This document shows positions 55,601 through 61,258 of a stretch of DNA of 64,000 nt, piece after piece. The stretch is taken from NCBI RefSeq assembly GCF_012273895.1, contig NC_052109.1, positions 806,001-870,000 of the forward strand, given 5' to 3'. The translations under genes were made by a program, and so were the position numbers. The notes beneath the pieces were generated by a model. It was given only the letters and a program-made list of their open reading frames with translations, was not told the origin of the DNA and did no database searches. The stretch is from Zerene cesonia. Lineage: Eukaryota; Arthropoda; Insecta; Lepidoptera; Pieridae. Each line of letters starts with the position of its first letter. The stretch's first letter is position 1.

Positions 55601-58600
55601 TAAAAAAAAATACATATAAGAGGAAAAAAATATATAAAAATAAAAATTTACACTTAACAATTATGTGTGGCTGCGTGTGCCAAAAAGGGATGCCACTCAG
55701 GAAACCTGAGGCTTAACGCCTCAGCTCTGATCTTCAGTTGCACCCTTTCGACATCTGGATTAAATTTTATTTAAGTATTTAATTATAAGTATATCATTAC
55801 AGAAGCACACACACTCACAAATACATTTATGACCGAAAATAACTAGCTAACTGTCTGTTAATTTAATTTACGTCACAACAATTTCAAATTGTCTGATATA
55901 TAACAAATTCTTTTCTTTCAAATAAAAAAAAGTTTCACAAAAATCTATTGATTCAGTAAAAAGTAATTAGATAACACAAAAAATACAGTCGAATTTGCTT
56001 TTTTAATTATATATTTTCGCAGTCGGTTGAAAGTGAATTTGGTAACAAAACTAAAGAGCGAAAGAAACACCCAAATAGCCATCGCCTGTAGTTTGCCAAA
56101 TGCGTTCATATATTGTGGCTGGCAACACAAAGAGGGAATAATCTTAGTGCACTTAGCAGATTAACAAACAAACTTGTGTTCCGATTTGTAACCCCAATAA
56201 ATAGCCTTTACCTGGGAGACCATCTATGGGTTATGTACTCTTACTTCGTAAAGCGAGTATCACGTTAAAATATTTAATATACTAATACTATATATATAAC
56301 TACATAGTATAAAGCAAAGTTGCTTTCCACGTCTGTCCCTCTATGTATGTATTTATGTATGTATATAGATCTTTATAACTACGTAACGGATTTTGATGGT
56401 TTTTAATAGATAGAGTGATTCAAGAGGAAGGTTTAAATGTGTACCATCTAGTAACTACTACGAATTTAATCTATAAAGCGATTGAGCCGAAGTAGATAAT
56501 AATAATTTTATTATGTTATGGTTATACTTAATAATACATAACCCTTTTCAATTAAGTGGGCTGGAGAAAATCGACACGAAGCATGTTCTTAGTTTGTTAG
56601 AAAATGGAATATACTGGTAAATGTTTTTAACACGCTTTTATTAGCTGCACCTGTATGCACGTTAACCATTTTAAAATGATTTAATTCACAGTACCCTTAT
56701 CAGGGATCAGTGACAATACAATGATTTCATAAGAATATATTTTTATCCAGATAACAATCGTCTGGATTAAATTATATCCTTATGTATACGCTGTATAAGA
56801 GCAAGTGAGACAATTTAGTTGATTCTATAATTATGGCTTTTAACTATATGCTATCCGCTTCTTGCTTCTGTCACACATACTCCACTGTTTTTGACTTCAT
56901 TTCCCTAAATACCTAGTTATTCTATAAATGCGAAAATATGTATGTGCGTCTCTTGATCTTTACACGTTAACCTCAGAACCGATTTGATTAAAATTTTGCT
57001 CAAATATAGTTTGAGACCTGAGAAGGACATGATATAGTTTTAGTCCCAGGAAGGCCCGCGGGAACGGGAACTATGCAGATAAAACCCCGGAGGTGTCTAT
57101 CTTTTTATATTATACATCTTCTAGAGGTTTATCAACCGAAACTATAACTAATTATAACTATAATGTATATAGGCCCATAAAACAGTACTTAGATGAAGAA
57201 AATTGAAATATCTTAATGGATATAACCTCCCTAACATAGAAATACCCATAATTAAATTACGCGAGAACTATGTACTTTTCTTTTATTGTGTTTTGAATGT
57301 TTTGCGAACGTTATCGATAATTTTATGAGATGGTGTTACGTGCTCTGAACGAATATTGCTCATTGCGTTGTTCCATGGGGATTTGTTTTGTAAATTGTTT
57401 TTATGGTAAATATGACGGTAATAAAATCTGTATGATATTGTTCCATTATCTTTGGTATATATATCTATTGGAACAGACTACTATGAATAGCTGATCGCCA
57501 GTAGTACATATATAGCCCATGTCACTCAGTGAAGTTGCAGCTTTCTAATGATGATAGAATTTTTGAAATCGGTCCAGCAGTTTTTGCGTGAAAACGCTAC
57601 AAACAAAAGCTATGTTTTATTAATGTTAAAGGTTCGCACACGCGTATAAAAACATGATTTACTAAATGAAAGTGACAAGAAAAGAATCAGTCGAATTAAA
57701 ATTCTTTCTTTTTCTTTGGAACCTTGCTTAAAAATATAATTACTATGCGATCCAACTAAGATTAGGATTGACTTAACGCCATATTGCCATATTGAATTAT
57801 TTATAAATTATGTCTACACATCACGCTTATATATTTTATTAGTGATCTACGCTTCGGAATAAACTAGCTGTGCCGCGTGATTTCATCCGCAGACGAACCC
57901 ATGGCAAGTATAATTCATGTCTTATTCTGATGTATAAGCTATATTATAGTAAAGTATGTTTATAATCCATTTAGTAGTTTTCACCAAGAAGTAACAAACA
58001 TCAATCCAGCCGTATTTACAAACTTTCGCGTTTATATTACTAGCGGGATTTATTTAATATTTCATTACATGCAAATATTTCATCCGAAACCTTTAGCAGC
58101 TGCCGAAACAAATGATTCTCGAAGTTAATTTCAATAGAAATTACTTGAAATTTTTGCTCAGTCAGCTTACTAATTTCACACAACATTTACTCCAGATCTT
58201 TGGACCTACATAGTGCTAGATTGTCTAAATTGGAACAACGTAGTACTAACATTCATAGTCAGATAGCAACACTGCGTCAGGTACAGTTAATTACAAAGGT
58301 ATTTACTGGAATACGTATGGCCTTATGTGGTTGGGACAAAGGCTCTCACTGCACGATTTATGAACCTACTCGTTACGGCATATTGTTATGGACATCATAA
58401 GTTAACTGGATGCTGTGGGTTTATTTGTTTTAATTATTACGTTAATCCTTAAGAAGTAGAAGATGTTGGAAGTGTTTGTCCCTGGAATGTAATAGATTGG
58501 TGATCATTCTTTATAAAGGACCTTTCCTGGTAATATTAGAGTGCGAAAGTCGAATAAGCTTCAGCACCAATTGGAACTCGCAACTCGCACCGGGGAAGAT

Positions 58601-60670
58601 ACCTCTACACATGATCGGCGTGAAATAGTACCATGGTACAGTATTTGGTGATTGGAATGGAGGCACTTATCCTTTTCCTCACTTTTCCCAGGCAATTCCT
58701 TTATTCCCATCGTCAATCCTTTCTATATCCTTTACCCTTTAAAAGCGGGAAACGCATTTGCTACGGCCCTACGTCTTCAAATATTTATGGGCGGTGGTGA
58801 TCGTTTACCATTAGCTCAATTGTAATAAAACAAATTATCTATTATCTTAGGGTATTTTCCCTATGTTAAAAATTAAATTGGATGCTGATGGCTATATAAT
58901 ACCCGTAGAAACAATCAGAGAGCAACTTTTCTCATAATAATGCGTGTTATGTCGGTAAATTGATAAAATAGACATGGCTTGACCCATTCGGATTATTGAT
59001 AATTTTTGTCAAGTAAAAATATAAGACTCCCTATCCGGGTATTGTCTAGATAAAAGTGGGACTGAAACCACGAGTCTGGATATCAAAGAAAGTAATGTCA
59101 TTTATACAACTCATTATTTATGGAATTCTGAACAAAATATGTTTTGCTTTACATTACTCATAATATGCGAGCGAACTCGCACGCATCAACTAGTCAATAA
59201 AGTCAACATGTCCAAGATAGTTGTTCATCCATCAAAAGCCTGTCACACATCCGCGTCTCGTTATTAATTACCTGTTTTGTGACGTTTTGCAGCTCGATTC
59301 CTCAATCGTATGCGTACAGTCGAGTGGAGAATGTGATTTCATTATACATTTGTTATTATCAGCGCCCCGAGGACAAGAGCAAGCGCATAATTTTATATCA
59401 TCTATTTCAGCGTTTTCTTATTAAAAAATAGGCCTTACTAGCCTTAGGTTTCCCGCGTCTTTAGTCTTATTATATTTTTATCTTAGCTTGTCCAGACTAC
59501 TATAAGACATATACAGAATAGAATAAAAAAAATAGCGCATAATCTTAAAATTCAAAAAATCCTAGCTAAAACGGAGATGGGAGTTAAAGTTGTTTTCTTA
59601 TTTATTATCCAAAACGCGTTCTCTTTTCGACTGTACCTGACGATAATTAATAAAGATATGAAACTGTCAACACGAATATACACATAGTTCACAGCGTGTC
59701 AACGCCTCGCACGATAATTTATCGTGACCCCGTGTTACTCGCAACTGTTACCAAAATTAGTTATCTGCGGAACAGTACATAGATTTGAGTTGTAATTTAA
59801 TAAGTGAGTGCTTTTGTGCGTGACTGTACATGTCCGCAGTTGGGATAGTTTGAATTTCCATCAATTAGAATGCTTTCTTAAAGATATTTTAGTTATTGTG
59901 CCGATTTTAAACCTTACTAGCTGCGCCCCGCGTTTTCACCCGTTAGTCCGTATCCCGTAGGAATATCGGGATAAAAAGTTGCGTATATGTTATTCCAGTT
60001 GTCCAGCTGTCTAAGTACGATATTTTATTGCAATCAGTCCAGCAGTTTTTGCGTGAAAGAGCAACAAACACACACACATCCTTACAAACTTTCTCATTTA
60101 TGATACTAGTAGGACAGGATTATTTAACCCGACTTTCACCCAAATTCATGTGTATCGAAGATTTTTATCTGTAAGTCGGTTATCAATTATGTTTTTTATA
60201 TTCTGTTGGATAAATAATTGTCAATTAAGACATAGTTGTCACTGTTTTCATCGTTCAATCGCACGTATCGTGCCTTGGTATCCCAAAGTTGATAATTAAG
60301 TTCGGCTCAACTACCCTCATTGTTAATAGTCTTTGTGACGTGTGAAACCATCTAATATTCAACATCCCTCTCTTGATTTTTAACATGTATATAGCTTTAA
60401 GATTTAACTATAATTAAAAGTTCTAAGAGAACCTTGAAACGCACGATGTGTCTGTAGACCACTTTCAGTATGAGTCCGCCGATATAATGTTGGTTTTTTA
60501 AGAGCTTTCTCTTAAAAAACCAAAGGTATCTGTAATTAGTTCTTACGTGTATATGGGCATCCTGTCACCATCTTTGAACCACATCATCATGGCGACGTCT
60601 CGAGCTGACGCGGCCAGGTCGCACGGCATCCGGGTTTCCCCGCCTGGCGCGGACCACACTTGTATTATAT
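19613..60670 (-). CDS. Sidestep-family Ig/FnIII membrane receptor gene, 15 exons, 5' end missing
   Basis: Visible product about 765 residues: Ig1 (1-110), Ig2 (111-210), Ig3 (211-308), Ig4 (309-407), Ig5 (408-513), FnIII (514-620), membrane helix (about 641-669) and a cytoplasmic tail of about 95 residues. Family hallmarks seen are DEGVYRC followed by NLTV at the end of Ig1, VPP opening Ig2, the AGPY-EG motif before the first Ig2 cysteine, CRVSNP in Ig3, the PAG-PEPP linker and DGGLPQWF in FnIII. Known Side proteins are neuronal surface ligands of Beat-family receptors in axon guidance; that role is inferred here from family. Exons are joined by AG/GT sites whose phases agree at all 14 junctions. 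Introns run from about 270 bases to 18.8 kb. No signal peptide is visible, so at least one 5' exon is absent. Paralogue identity is unresolved. Extent is high confidence except the boundary between the two FnIII exons. Confidence 0.93.
19997..20163 (-). CDS. Side-like exon N: cytoplasmic tail
   Basis: Residues 682-737. No domain is recognised. It has a serine- and methionine-rich start (VSMYSGMSPSIVP), a VVVRGRGSRVL stretch and LDDTPLAVLALDRRPHG at the end. Phase is 2 in and 1 out with acceptor CTTTCGTCAG and donor GTAAGG, fitting both neighbours. The exon is conspicuously rich in G+C compared with the AT-rich surroundings. Confidence 0.82.
20433..20616 (-). CDS. Side-like exon M: stalk and transmembrane helix
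   Basis: Residues 621-681. A proline-rich stalk (TPAPPQAPIAPQ) is followed by an uncharged stretch of about 29 residues (641-669, GVALLVGAALS to MVVMC) and then KKKTRPRR, a stop-transfer signal that fixes type I topology with the C terminus in the cytoplasm. The acceptor is CTACATTTAG and the donor GTAAGT. Phase is 1 in and 2 out. Confidence 0.92.
20922..21032 (-). mobile_element. Metulj-type SINE fragment
   Basis: A roughly 110-base minus-strand fragment (CCCACGAACATTCGCAGAG to GAAAACGGGC) in the intron between exons L and M, about 100 bases past the exon L donor. Confidence 0.7.
21134..21329 (-). CDS. Side-like exon L: second half of FnIII
   Basis: Residues 556-620. It contains GLTETVYKASND, PLDALSPGRYTFLIYAENPRGRS, a classic FnIII F-G strand region with the conserved L-PG-Y and A-N-GRS positions. 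The acceptor is GTGGTTTTAG and the donor GTTAGT. Phase is 0 in and 1 out. A longer ATG-started open frame in another minus-strand frame overlaps it and is a shadow. An alternative acceptor at an AG eleven bases further in would need a phase-1 donor upstream. Confidence 0.88.
21743..21867 (-). CDS. Side-like exon K: first half of FnIII
   Basis: Residues 514-555. PEPPSKC, IRCEAGHDGGLPQWFVMEAL matches the family's YNC...CVEGFDGGLPQ.FLLEV pattern. The acceptor is TATTCACCAG, phase 1. The 3' edge is uncertain. The end given uses the strong donor GTGAGG at 21742. A donor GTGAAG at 21760 would also keep the frame (phase 0) and gives a strand spacing closer to other Side FnIII domains. A third in-frame donor, GTGGGC, lies further on. 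RNA evidence would settle it. Confidence 0.8.
22130..22289 (+). mobile_element. Helitron-like element, family 3, abutting exon J
   Basis: From CATGTCCCTATGTTTGC to GCGAAGCCACGGGCAAAAGC. Its end lies 21 bases from the exon J edge. Confidence 0.7.
22311..22470 (-). CDS. Side-like exon J: second half of Ig5 and linker
   Basis: Residues 461-513. It contains LGWLACWARNDIGNQREPC, a hallmark of the last Side Ig domain (second cysteine C493, extra cysteine C506), then FRIMPAG, the conserved linker into FnIII. A sequon is seen at N465 (NVT). The acceptor is TTACTTCTAG and the donor GTGTGC. Phase is 0 in and 1 out. A Helitron-like copy ends about 20 bases past the donor. Confidence 0.94.
22925..23078 (-). 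mobile_element. Helitron-like element, family 1, partial minus copy
   Basis: From CTGCGCTCCGCGGTTTCC to GAGTAACAAACATAAATCC in the intron between exons I and J. Confidence 0.73.
23268..23342 (-). mobile_element. tRNA-like SINE head
   Basis: On the minus strand, CTTGGTATAGTGGTTAAG resembles a tRNA A-box region and GGGATCGAATACC a B box, with tRNA-like spacing. A related copy lies at 44108-44182. The repetition and lack of a clean cloverleaf argue for a SINE head and against a functional tRNA. It sits 50 bases past the donor of exon I. Confidence 0.55.
23392..23549 (-). CDS. Side-like exon I: first half of Ig5
   Basis: Residues 408-460. RPEC opens the domain (C412), and GGEVRARC carries the canonical first cysteine C433, followed by the core tryptophan W450 in KFYWTYNGT. 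A sequon is seen at N453. C412 is an extra cysteine that probably pairs with C506 in exon J, as in the VC...EPC pattern of the family. The acceptor is ATTCCTCCAG and the donor GTGAGT; phase is 1 in and 0 out. Confidence 0.93.
25032..25218 (+). mobile_element. Helitron-like element, family 1, lacking its 3' end
   Basis: From TTACTACTAATATTATTAATG to GACTTACGCGTGTGAAATTC. About 180 bases past the exon H donor. Confidence 0.75.
25396..25555 (-). CDS. Side-like exon H: second half of Ig4
   Basis: Residues 355-407. It has GISIEGQKLFLHEL, then YRCRAWNSEGSG with the second Ig4 cysteine C388, then LNLNVL at the domain end. The acceptor is AATTAACAG and the donor GTAAGT. Phase is 0 in and 1 out, which fits the exons on either side, so no coding exon needs to be hidden in either nearby N gap. 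The opposite strand has an open frame that is only a shadow. Confidence 0.92.
26400..27399. other. Assembly gap, 1000 N
   Basis: Exactly 1000 N in the intron between exons G and H. The phases of those exons already match, so no coding exon is required here. Open frames that read through this run are artefacts. Confidence 0.99.
28538..28700 (+). mobile_element. Metulj-type SINE with internal foldback
   Basis: Begins at CCAGTCATCAATCCTTTCC and ends CAGCTGCCCGCTATGAAAAAAA. Within it the segment at 28631-28652 is repeated in perfect reverse complement at 28659-28680. Confidence 0.8.
28631..28680. repeat. Perfect 22-base inverted repeat inside a SINE
   Basis: AGTGATCGCTTTCCATCAGG plus TG at 28631-28652 is exactly reverse-complemented at 28659-28680, with a six-base loop GTGGTT. 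The same SINE segment in other copies occurs only once. Confidence 0.95.
28815..29814. other. Assembly gap, 1000 N
   Basis: Exactly 1000 N, about 105 bases downstream of exon G in the same intron. The round length suggests a placeholder, not a measured size. Confidence 0.99.
29920..30056 (-). CDS. Side-like exon G: first half of Ig4
   Basis: Residues 309-354. PPIPQISLI opens the domain and EDQDAVLLC carries the first Ig4 cysteine (C336), as in the EGDDVYFEC motif of other Side proteins. The PPAFNFSFYKG that follows has phenylalanine where the core Ig tryptophan would be expected. A sequon is seen at N346 (NFS). The acceptor is CTCTTTCAG and the donor GTGAGG; phase is 1 in and 0 out. The 28815-29814 gap starts about 100 bases downstream in the next intron. 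Confidence 0.93.
30752..30825 (+). mobile_element. tRNA-derived SINE, tail fragment
   Basis: Only the CATAGGAGGCCTATGTCCC segment and a degraded GAT tail remain. Confidence 0.6.
30830..32400. other. Intron F-G, unclassified AT-rich part
   Basis: No exon is needed here by phase. A CGTCCGCGGGTAAAACTGCG piece at 31848-31868 looks like a Helitron end. Otherwise nothing recognised. Confidence 0.45.
32408..32578 (-). mobile_element. Metulj-type SINE, variant subfamily
   Basis: Minus-strand copy with the same variant block as 14168-14497 (GACCTTACGCCTCTACAAATGG). Confidence 0.75.
32580..33600. other. Intron F-G, unclassified part
   Basis: AT-rich. An 81-codon cysteine-rich frame at 33211-33456 has no recognised family. 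A small palindromic stretch TACAATGTTACAACATTGTA lies near 33395. Confidence 0.4.
34108..34261 (+). mobile_element. Helitron-like element, family 3, 5'-truncated
   Basis: GTCCCTATGTTCCTATG to GCGAAGCCGCGGGCAAAAGC, then TAG. The TC terminus is lost. Confidence 0.7.
34808..34988 (+). mobile_element. Helitron-like element, family 5
   Basis: TATATATAAAATTCTAGTTTC to GTTTGCCAGGTCAGCTGG in the intron between exons F and G. Confidence 0.65.
35708..35799 (-). mobile_element. Helitron-like element, family 1, internally deleted
   Basis: CTAGCTACTTCACGCATAG joined directly to TTTTTACGTAAAAGAG, ending TATAATATTAGTCAG. Confidence 0.65.
35800..37190. other. Intron F-G, unclassified part
   Basis: AT-rich sequence with no recognised repeat or exon. 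A 79-codon minus-strand frame at 36478-36717 has no features. Confidence 0.45.
37191..37555 (+). repeat. Direct duplication flanking a Helitron-like element
   Basis: 37191-37256 (GTACATGCTATGTATAAGAG, CAACACACATAAACAG) and 37482-37555 (GTGCATGCTATGATGCG, TAACACACATAAACAG) are diverged direct repeats on either side of the element at 37278-37478. Confidence 0.7.
37278..37478 (+). mobile_element. Helitron-like element, family 1, complete
   Basis: TC start and CTAG end as in the 4509 copy, nearly identical over 200 bases. Its two flanks resemble each other (37191-37256 and 37482-37555). Confidence 0.8.
38489..38633 (-). CDS. Side-like exon F: second half of Ig3
   Basis: Residues 261-308. ILTWRVRREDSG leads to the second Ig3 cysteine C287, then CRVSNPWFPAYTLEDS, matching the family pattern of CRAxNP followed by LEDS. 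The acceptor is TGATTTAAATCAG-like (polypyrimidine-poor) and the donor GTAAGT. Phase is 0 in and 1 out. The intron that follows is 8.4 kb. Confidence 0.94.
39402..39449 (+). mobile_element. Metulj-type SINE fragment near exon E
   Basis: A short piece, AATGTTCATGAGCGGTGC to GGCGACCCACC, 45 bases past the exon E donor. Confidence 0.5.
39467..39482. repeat. 16-base palindrome past exon E donor
   Basis: CTACCTAATTAGGTAG is fully self-complementary and lies 11 bases into the intron. It contains TAATTA, a core commonly bound by homeodomain proteins, but no function is shown. Confidence 0.85.
39493..39641 (-). CDS. Side-like exon E: first half of Ig3
   Basis: Residues 211-260. It begins LKPQYVRV, equivalent to the LRP linker between Ig2 and Ig3 in the family. 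It then has C234 (FVCTTRGSKPAP), the core tryptophan W247 and an NAQRI stretch. The acceptor is the rather weak TATAG, the donor GTAATA. Phase is 1 in and 0 out, and the phase fits both neighbours, which supports the weak acceptor. Confidence 0.92.
39892..40048 (-). mobile_element. Helitron-like element, family 3, abutting exon D
   Basis: Reverse-complement copy ending TATATAGTGA, so its TC terminus is intact and lies 27 bases from the exon D edge. The opposite (CTAG) end is missing. Confidence 0.72.
40076..40261 (-). CDS. Side-like exon D: second half of Ig2
   Basis: Residues 149-210. It begins GKPPPDITWY with the core tryptophan W157 and has the second Ig2 cysteine at C191 (AKLRC). An additional cysteine, C173, lies in the middle of the domain and has no obvious partner. 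The acceptor is TTTACACAG and the donor GTGAGT; phase is 1 in and 1 out. A Helitron-like copy ends 27 bases from the exon's 3' edge. Confidence 0.93.
40606..40773 (-). mobile_element. Helitron-like element, family 2, complete minus copy
   Basis: CTAGCTGTTCGCCCCGGC to TATAATATTAGTGTAGA. Lies between exons C and D, about 80 bases past the exon C donor. Confidence 0.75.
40853..40966 (-). CDS. Side-like exon C: first half of Ig2
   Basis: Residues 111-148. It opens with VPP, the usual start of the second Ig domain in Side proteins, then SEGREVQG and AGPYREGQDLKLTC, which carries the first Ig2 cysteine (C144). The acceptor is TCCTACAG and the donor GTATGT; phase is 1 in and 1 out. A Helitron-like element lies about 80 bases downstream of the donor (40606-40773). 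Confidence 0.95.
41521..41729 (-). CDS. Side-like exon B: second half of Ig1
   Basis: Residues 42-110. It contains the DEGVYRC motif with the second Ig1 cysteine (C91), then a DAPTRN stretch and NLTV, which together are the most diagnostic signature of the Side family. Two N-glycosylation sequons are seen, N67 (NES) and N106 (NLT). The acceptor is ATCTTACAG and the donor is GTAAGT; phase is 2 in and 1 out. A SINE copy begins about 40 bases upstream of the acceptor. Confidence 0.95.
41772..42019 (-). mobile_element. Metulj-type SINE beside exon B
   Basis: A minus-strand copy lacking the first 70 or so bases. It begins about 40 bases upstream of the exon B acceptor, so it occupies the region where the branch point and polypyrimidine tract would begin. 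Confidence 0.82.
42828..43106 (+). CDS. Unrecognised 92-codon open frame inside the long intron
   Basis: ATG-started frame on the strand opposite the host gene, with an acidic stretch (EVVEFEDVFAVEKEDLEKI) followed by aromatic residues. No domain recognised. It ends just before a Helitron-like fragment at 43112. It could be a small nested gene or a chance frame; length alone is weak evidence. Confidence 0.25.
   Translation: MSKEGSNTLPVGNSPEQKMFDRNSAESIKFCLRYVPCLFYGDCVLYEVVEFEDVFAVEKEDLEKIHLRYLLTFERNPFYLQFVNIKVFIKCG
43112..43190 (+). mobile_element. Helitron-like element, family 1, 5' fragment
   Basis: TCTACTTAATATTATAAATG to AAAAACTACTGAACTG, following immediately on a 92-codon open frame that ends at 43106. 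Confidence 0.7.
44108..44182 (-). mobile_element. tRNA-like SINE head, diverged copy
   Basis: Related to 23268-23342: CTTCGGTATAGTGGTTAACG on the minus strand, followed by a degraded B-box region. Confidence 0.5.
44200..46890. other. Long intron A-B, unclassified part
   Basis: AT-rich. A CCCGGGCGGAGCCAGGGCATG piece at 46336 is a Helitron-like end, and 46637-46668 has two tandem copies of ATAGGTTACCTAT. A LINE-like patch (GAGGCACCCCTGCCAGG) lies near 45075. Confidence 0.4.
46895..47085 (-). mobile_element. tRNA-derived SINE, 3' part
   Basis: An ATC repeat followed by the reverse complement of the SINE body. The GGAGGCCTGTG segment occurs twice here in opposite orientations, forming a small internal inverted repeat. 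Confidence 0.75.
47490..47802 (+). mobile_element. tRNA-derived SINE, full copy
   Basis: Same element as at 17211-17533, nearly identical over its length, with intact A and B boxes (GGTTCGAGACC) and a shorter GAT tail. It lies inside the 18.8-kb intron on the strand opposite the host gene. No clear target-site duplication was seen. Confidence 0.88.
48210..48395 (+). repeat. Dispersed repeat with GGGTTCCGTA start, second copy
   Basis: TAGGGTTCCGTAACCAATGG, CTGTCTGTCTGTCCGTACG and GACTGTATCTTATGAACAG, collinear with 5553-5700. Confidence 0.62.
48547..48837 (+). CDS. Unrecognised 96-codon open frame inside the long intron
   Basis: The longest gap-free frame apart from microsatellite and repeat shadows. 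It has a basic middle (SNIRREIIRSNNDSVVKVRS) and a glycine- and leucine-rich end. The underlying DNA at 48700-48820 is richer in G+C than its surroundings. It may be a repeat remnant; no family was recognised. Confidence 0.22.
   Translation: MCFIQFHYLKFPIVIPPDSNIRREIIRSNNDSVVKVRSNLKTLYAVGVQFADKGCNNTSKRAGGVIKLPVLMPLLGYKVGPGSAELDNFTALKINA
48840..49797. other. Long intron A-B, unclassified part
   Basis: AT-rich sequence with no recognised repeat or exon. Confidence 0.45.
49798..50072 (-). mobile_element. Metulj-type SINE, decayed copy
   Basis: Recognisable only by order of segments: GGACAACTGAGATC, AGTACCGCCCA, then GATGCGAACTAGCCCAATTC and a CACATTTA end. Heavily diverged. Confidence 0.55.
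50259..50447 (-). mobile_element. Helitron-like element, family 3, minus copy
   Basis: Reverse complement from GCCCGCGGCTTCGCACGG to the ACTATGTAGTGA start. The CTAG end is altered. Confidence 0.72.
50778..51060 (+). mobile_element. Metulj-type SINE, near full-length
   Basis: Shares the GGGAGTCGAGCACGCTTCGG start and GGTGATCGTTTACCATCAGG end with the copy at 4905. The last 30 bases and the poly(A) tail are missing. Open frames on both strands here are shadows of the repeat. Confidence 0.82.
51598..51872 (-). mobile_element. tRNA-derived SINE, near-complete minus copy
   Basis: Reverse complement of the same SINE, from the CCCACTGCTGGGACACAGG segment to the tRNA-like head near 51840-51872. 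The head is diverged and the GAT tail is lost. Confidence 0.83.
52474..52560 (+). mobile_element. Non-LTR retrotransposon tail fragment
   Basis: TTTACCACCAGTTGGGAAAGC and AGAGCCGGCAAGAAACGC resemble the 3' ends of lepidopteran LINEs. A shorter piece (TTTACCACCGGTTCGGAAAGC) is at 15367-15390. Confidence 0.5.
53027..53105 (+). repeat. Solo copy of the foldback arm with flank
   Basis: The arm sequence with a small deletion, followed by TAATACTCGCGTAAAATCAA, shared with the reverse complement of 2441-2500. Confidence 0.62.
53328..53450 (+). mobile_element. Retroelement or SINE tail fragment
   Basis: GGCCGGCAACGCACACACC, then TCAGGTGACCCGTCTGCTCG, a motif pair common at the ends of lepidopteran retroelements. 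Confidence 0.55.
54324..54563 (+). mobile_element. Helitron-like element, family 4, complete
   Basis: TC start (TCAGACTAACATTATAAATA), body with AATCACGCTGAAACTACTC and GGATACTTTTTATTCCG, and end GCGGGCGGGAACTAG. A second copy is at 6235-6449. Confidence 0.7.
55650..55755 (-). repeat. Dispersed repeat shared with 37575-37690
   Basis: TGTGTGGCTGCGTGTGCCAAAAAGGGATGCC here matches TGTGTGGCTGCGTGCAC plus AAAAAAGGATGCC near 37582. Both continue to CCTCAGC. Strand and class are unknown. Confidence 0.5.
56298..56475 (+). mobile_element. Helitron-like element, family 3, decayed
   Basis: ACTACATAGTATAAAGC, CGTAACGGATTTTGATGG and AGAGGAAGGTTT are recognisable. The GC-rich end is lost. A similarly decayed copy is at 43776-43970. 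Confidence 0.62.
57498..57612 (-). mobile_element. Helitron-like element, family 2, partial
   Basis: AGTAGTACATATATAGCCC to GTGAAAACGCTACAAAC. Related pieces are at 33600-33760 and 55197-55330. Confidence 0.6.
58549..58832 (+). mobile_element. Metulj-type SINE, diverged full-length copy
   Basis: Keeps CGCACCGGGGAAG, GGCGTGAAATAGTACCATGG and GGGCGGTGGTGATCGTTTACC in order. The tail is lost. Confidence 0.72.
58840..59916. other. Long intron A-B, unclassified part near exon A
   Basis: Mostly AT-rich. From 59690 to 59860 the sequence has more CG dinucleotides (CACGATAATTTATCGTG is a 17-base near-palindrome near 59709) and no repeat was recognised, so it may be a conserved intronic element. Confidence 0.35.
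59917..60114 (-). mobile_element. Helitron-like element, family 1, complete minus copy
   Basis: Full-length reverse complement running from CTAGCTGCGCCCCGCG to the AGTAGGA end. It lies about 430 bases downstream of exon A in the 18.8-kb intron. Confidence 0.8.
60490..60523. repeat. Perfect 15-base hairpin past exon A donor
   Basis: TTGGTTTTTTAAGAG at 60490-60504 pairs with CTCTTAAAAAACCAA at 60509-60523 around a four-base loop. In the pre-mRNA it begins 24 bases into the 18.8-kb intron. Confidence 0.93.
60547..60670 (-). CDS. Side-like exon A: first half of Ig1
   Basis: The first exon visible, residues 1-41. It holds the first Ig1 cysteine (C16 in MPCDL) and the core tryptophan (W30 in MMWFKDG), followed by the PIY motif that in Side proteins leads into the second half of Ig1. 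The acceptor is TTCCTTTCAG and the donor is GTAAGA. It enters in phase 1 (two bases complete a codon from an unseen exon) and leaves in phase 2, matching exon B 18.8 kb away. There is no start codon or signal peptide here, so the translation start must lie further upstream on the minus strand. Confidence 0.9.
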
Positions 60671-61258
60671 CTGAAAGGAAAGATTTTTTTTGTTAAATAT
60701 CAAACGCTCAAAATTTTTAAAATCAAATGTTTAAAATATTTATTTTTATCTATTCGACAGAGTTTTGTTTTGTTTATTAGGAGGCATTTTTTGGGTATCT
60801 TTTTATTTTTAATTTAATTTATTTGTTCAAAATGGCACTATATACACATATACACTTTACAGACAATACTTTTTGTATTCTCAGACTAAAGCATATACGT
60901 AAAATCTTATAACATACACAAAATCGTAATATATATAAATTAAGTATAACGTTGTTTGACCGCAATGTACCTACTCCAAAACTACTCAACAGATTTTAAT
61001 AAAATTTGCACACCATGCGCAGTTTGATCCACTTAAAACATAGGGTAGTTTATTTTGTTCCAATTATGTTAAACTAGACGCTCGTTCCGGCTCCGCTTGT
61101 ATATCAATATTCCCGTTTTATCCCAAGGGACCATTTGATTGGGATAAAATCCGTTCAGTAGTTTAAGTGATGGACAAGCATCCAAACAAACAAACTTTCA
61201 CGTTTACAATATTAGTGCGATGACAACCCGGGCGGAGCCGGGGCGTGCAGCATACCTA

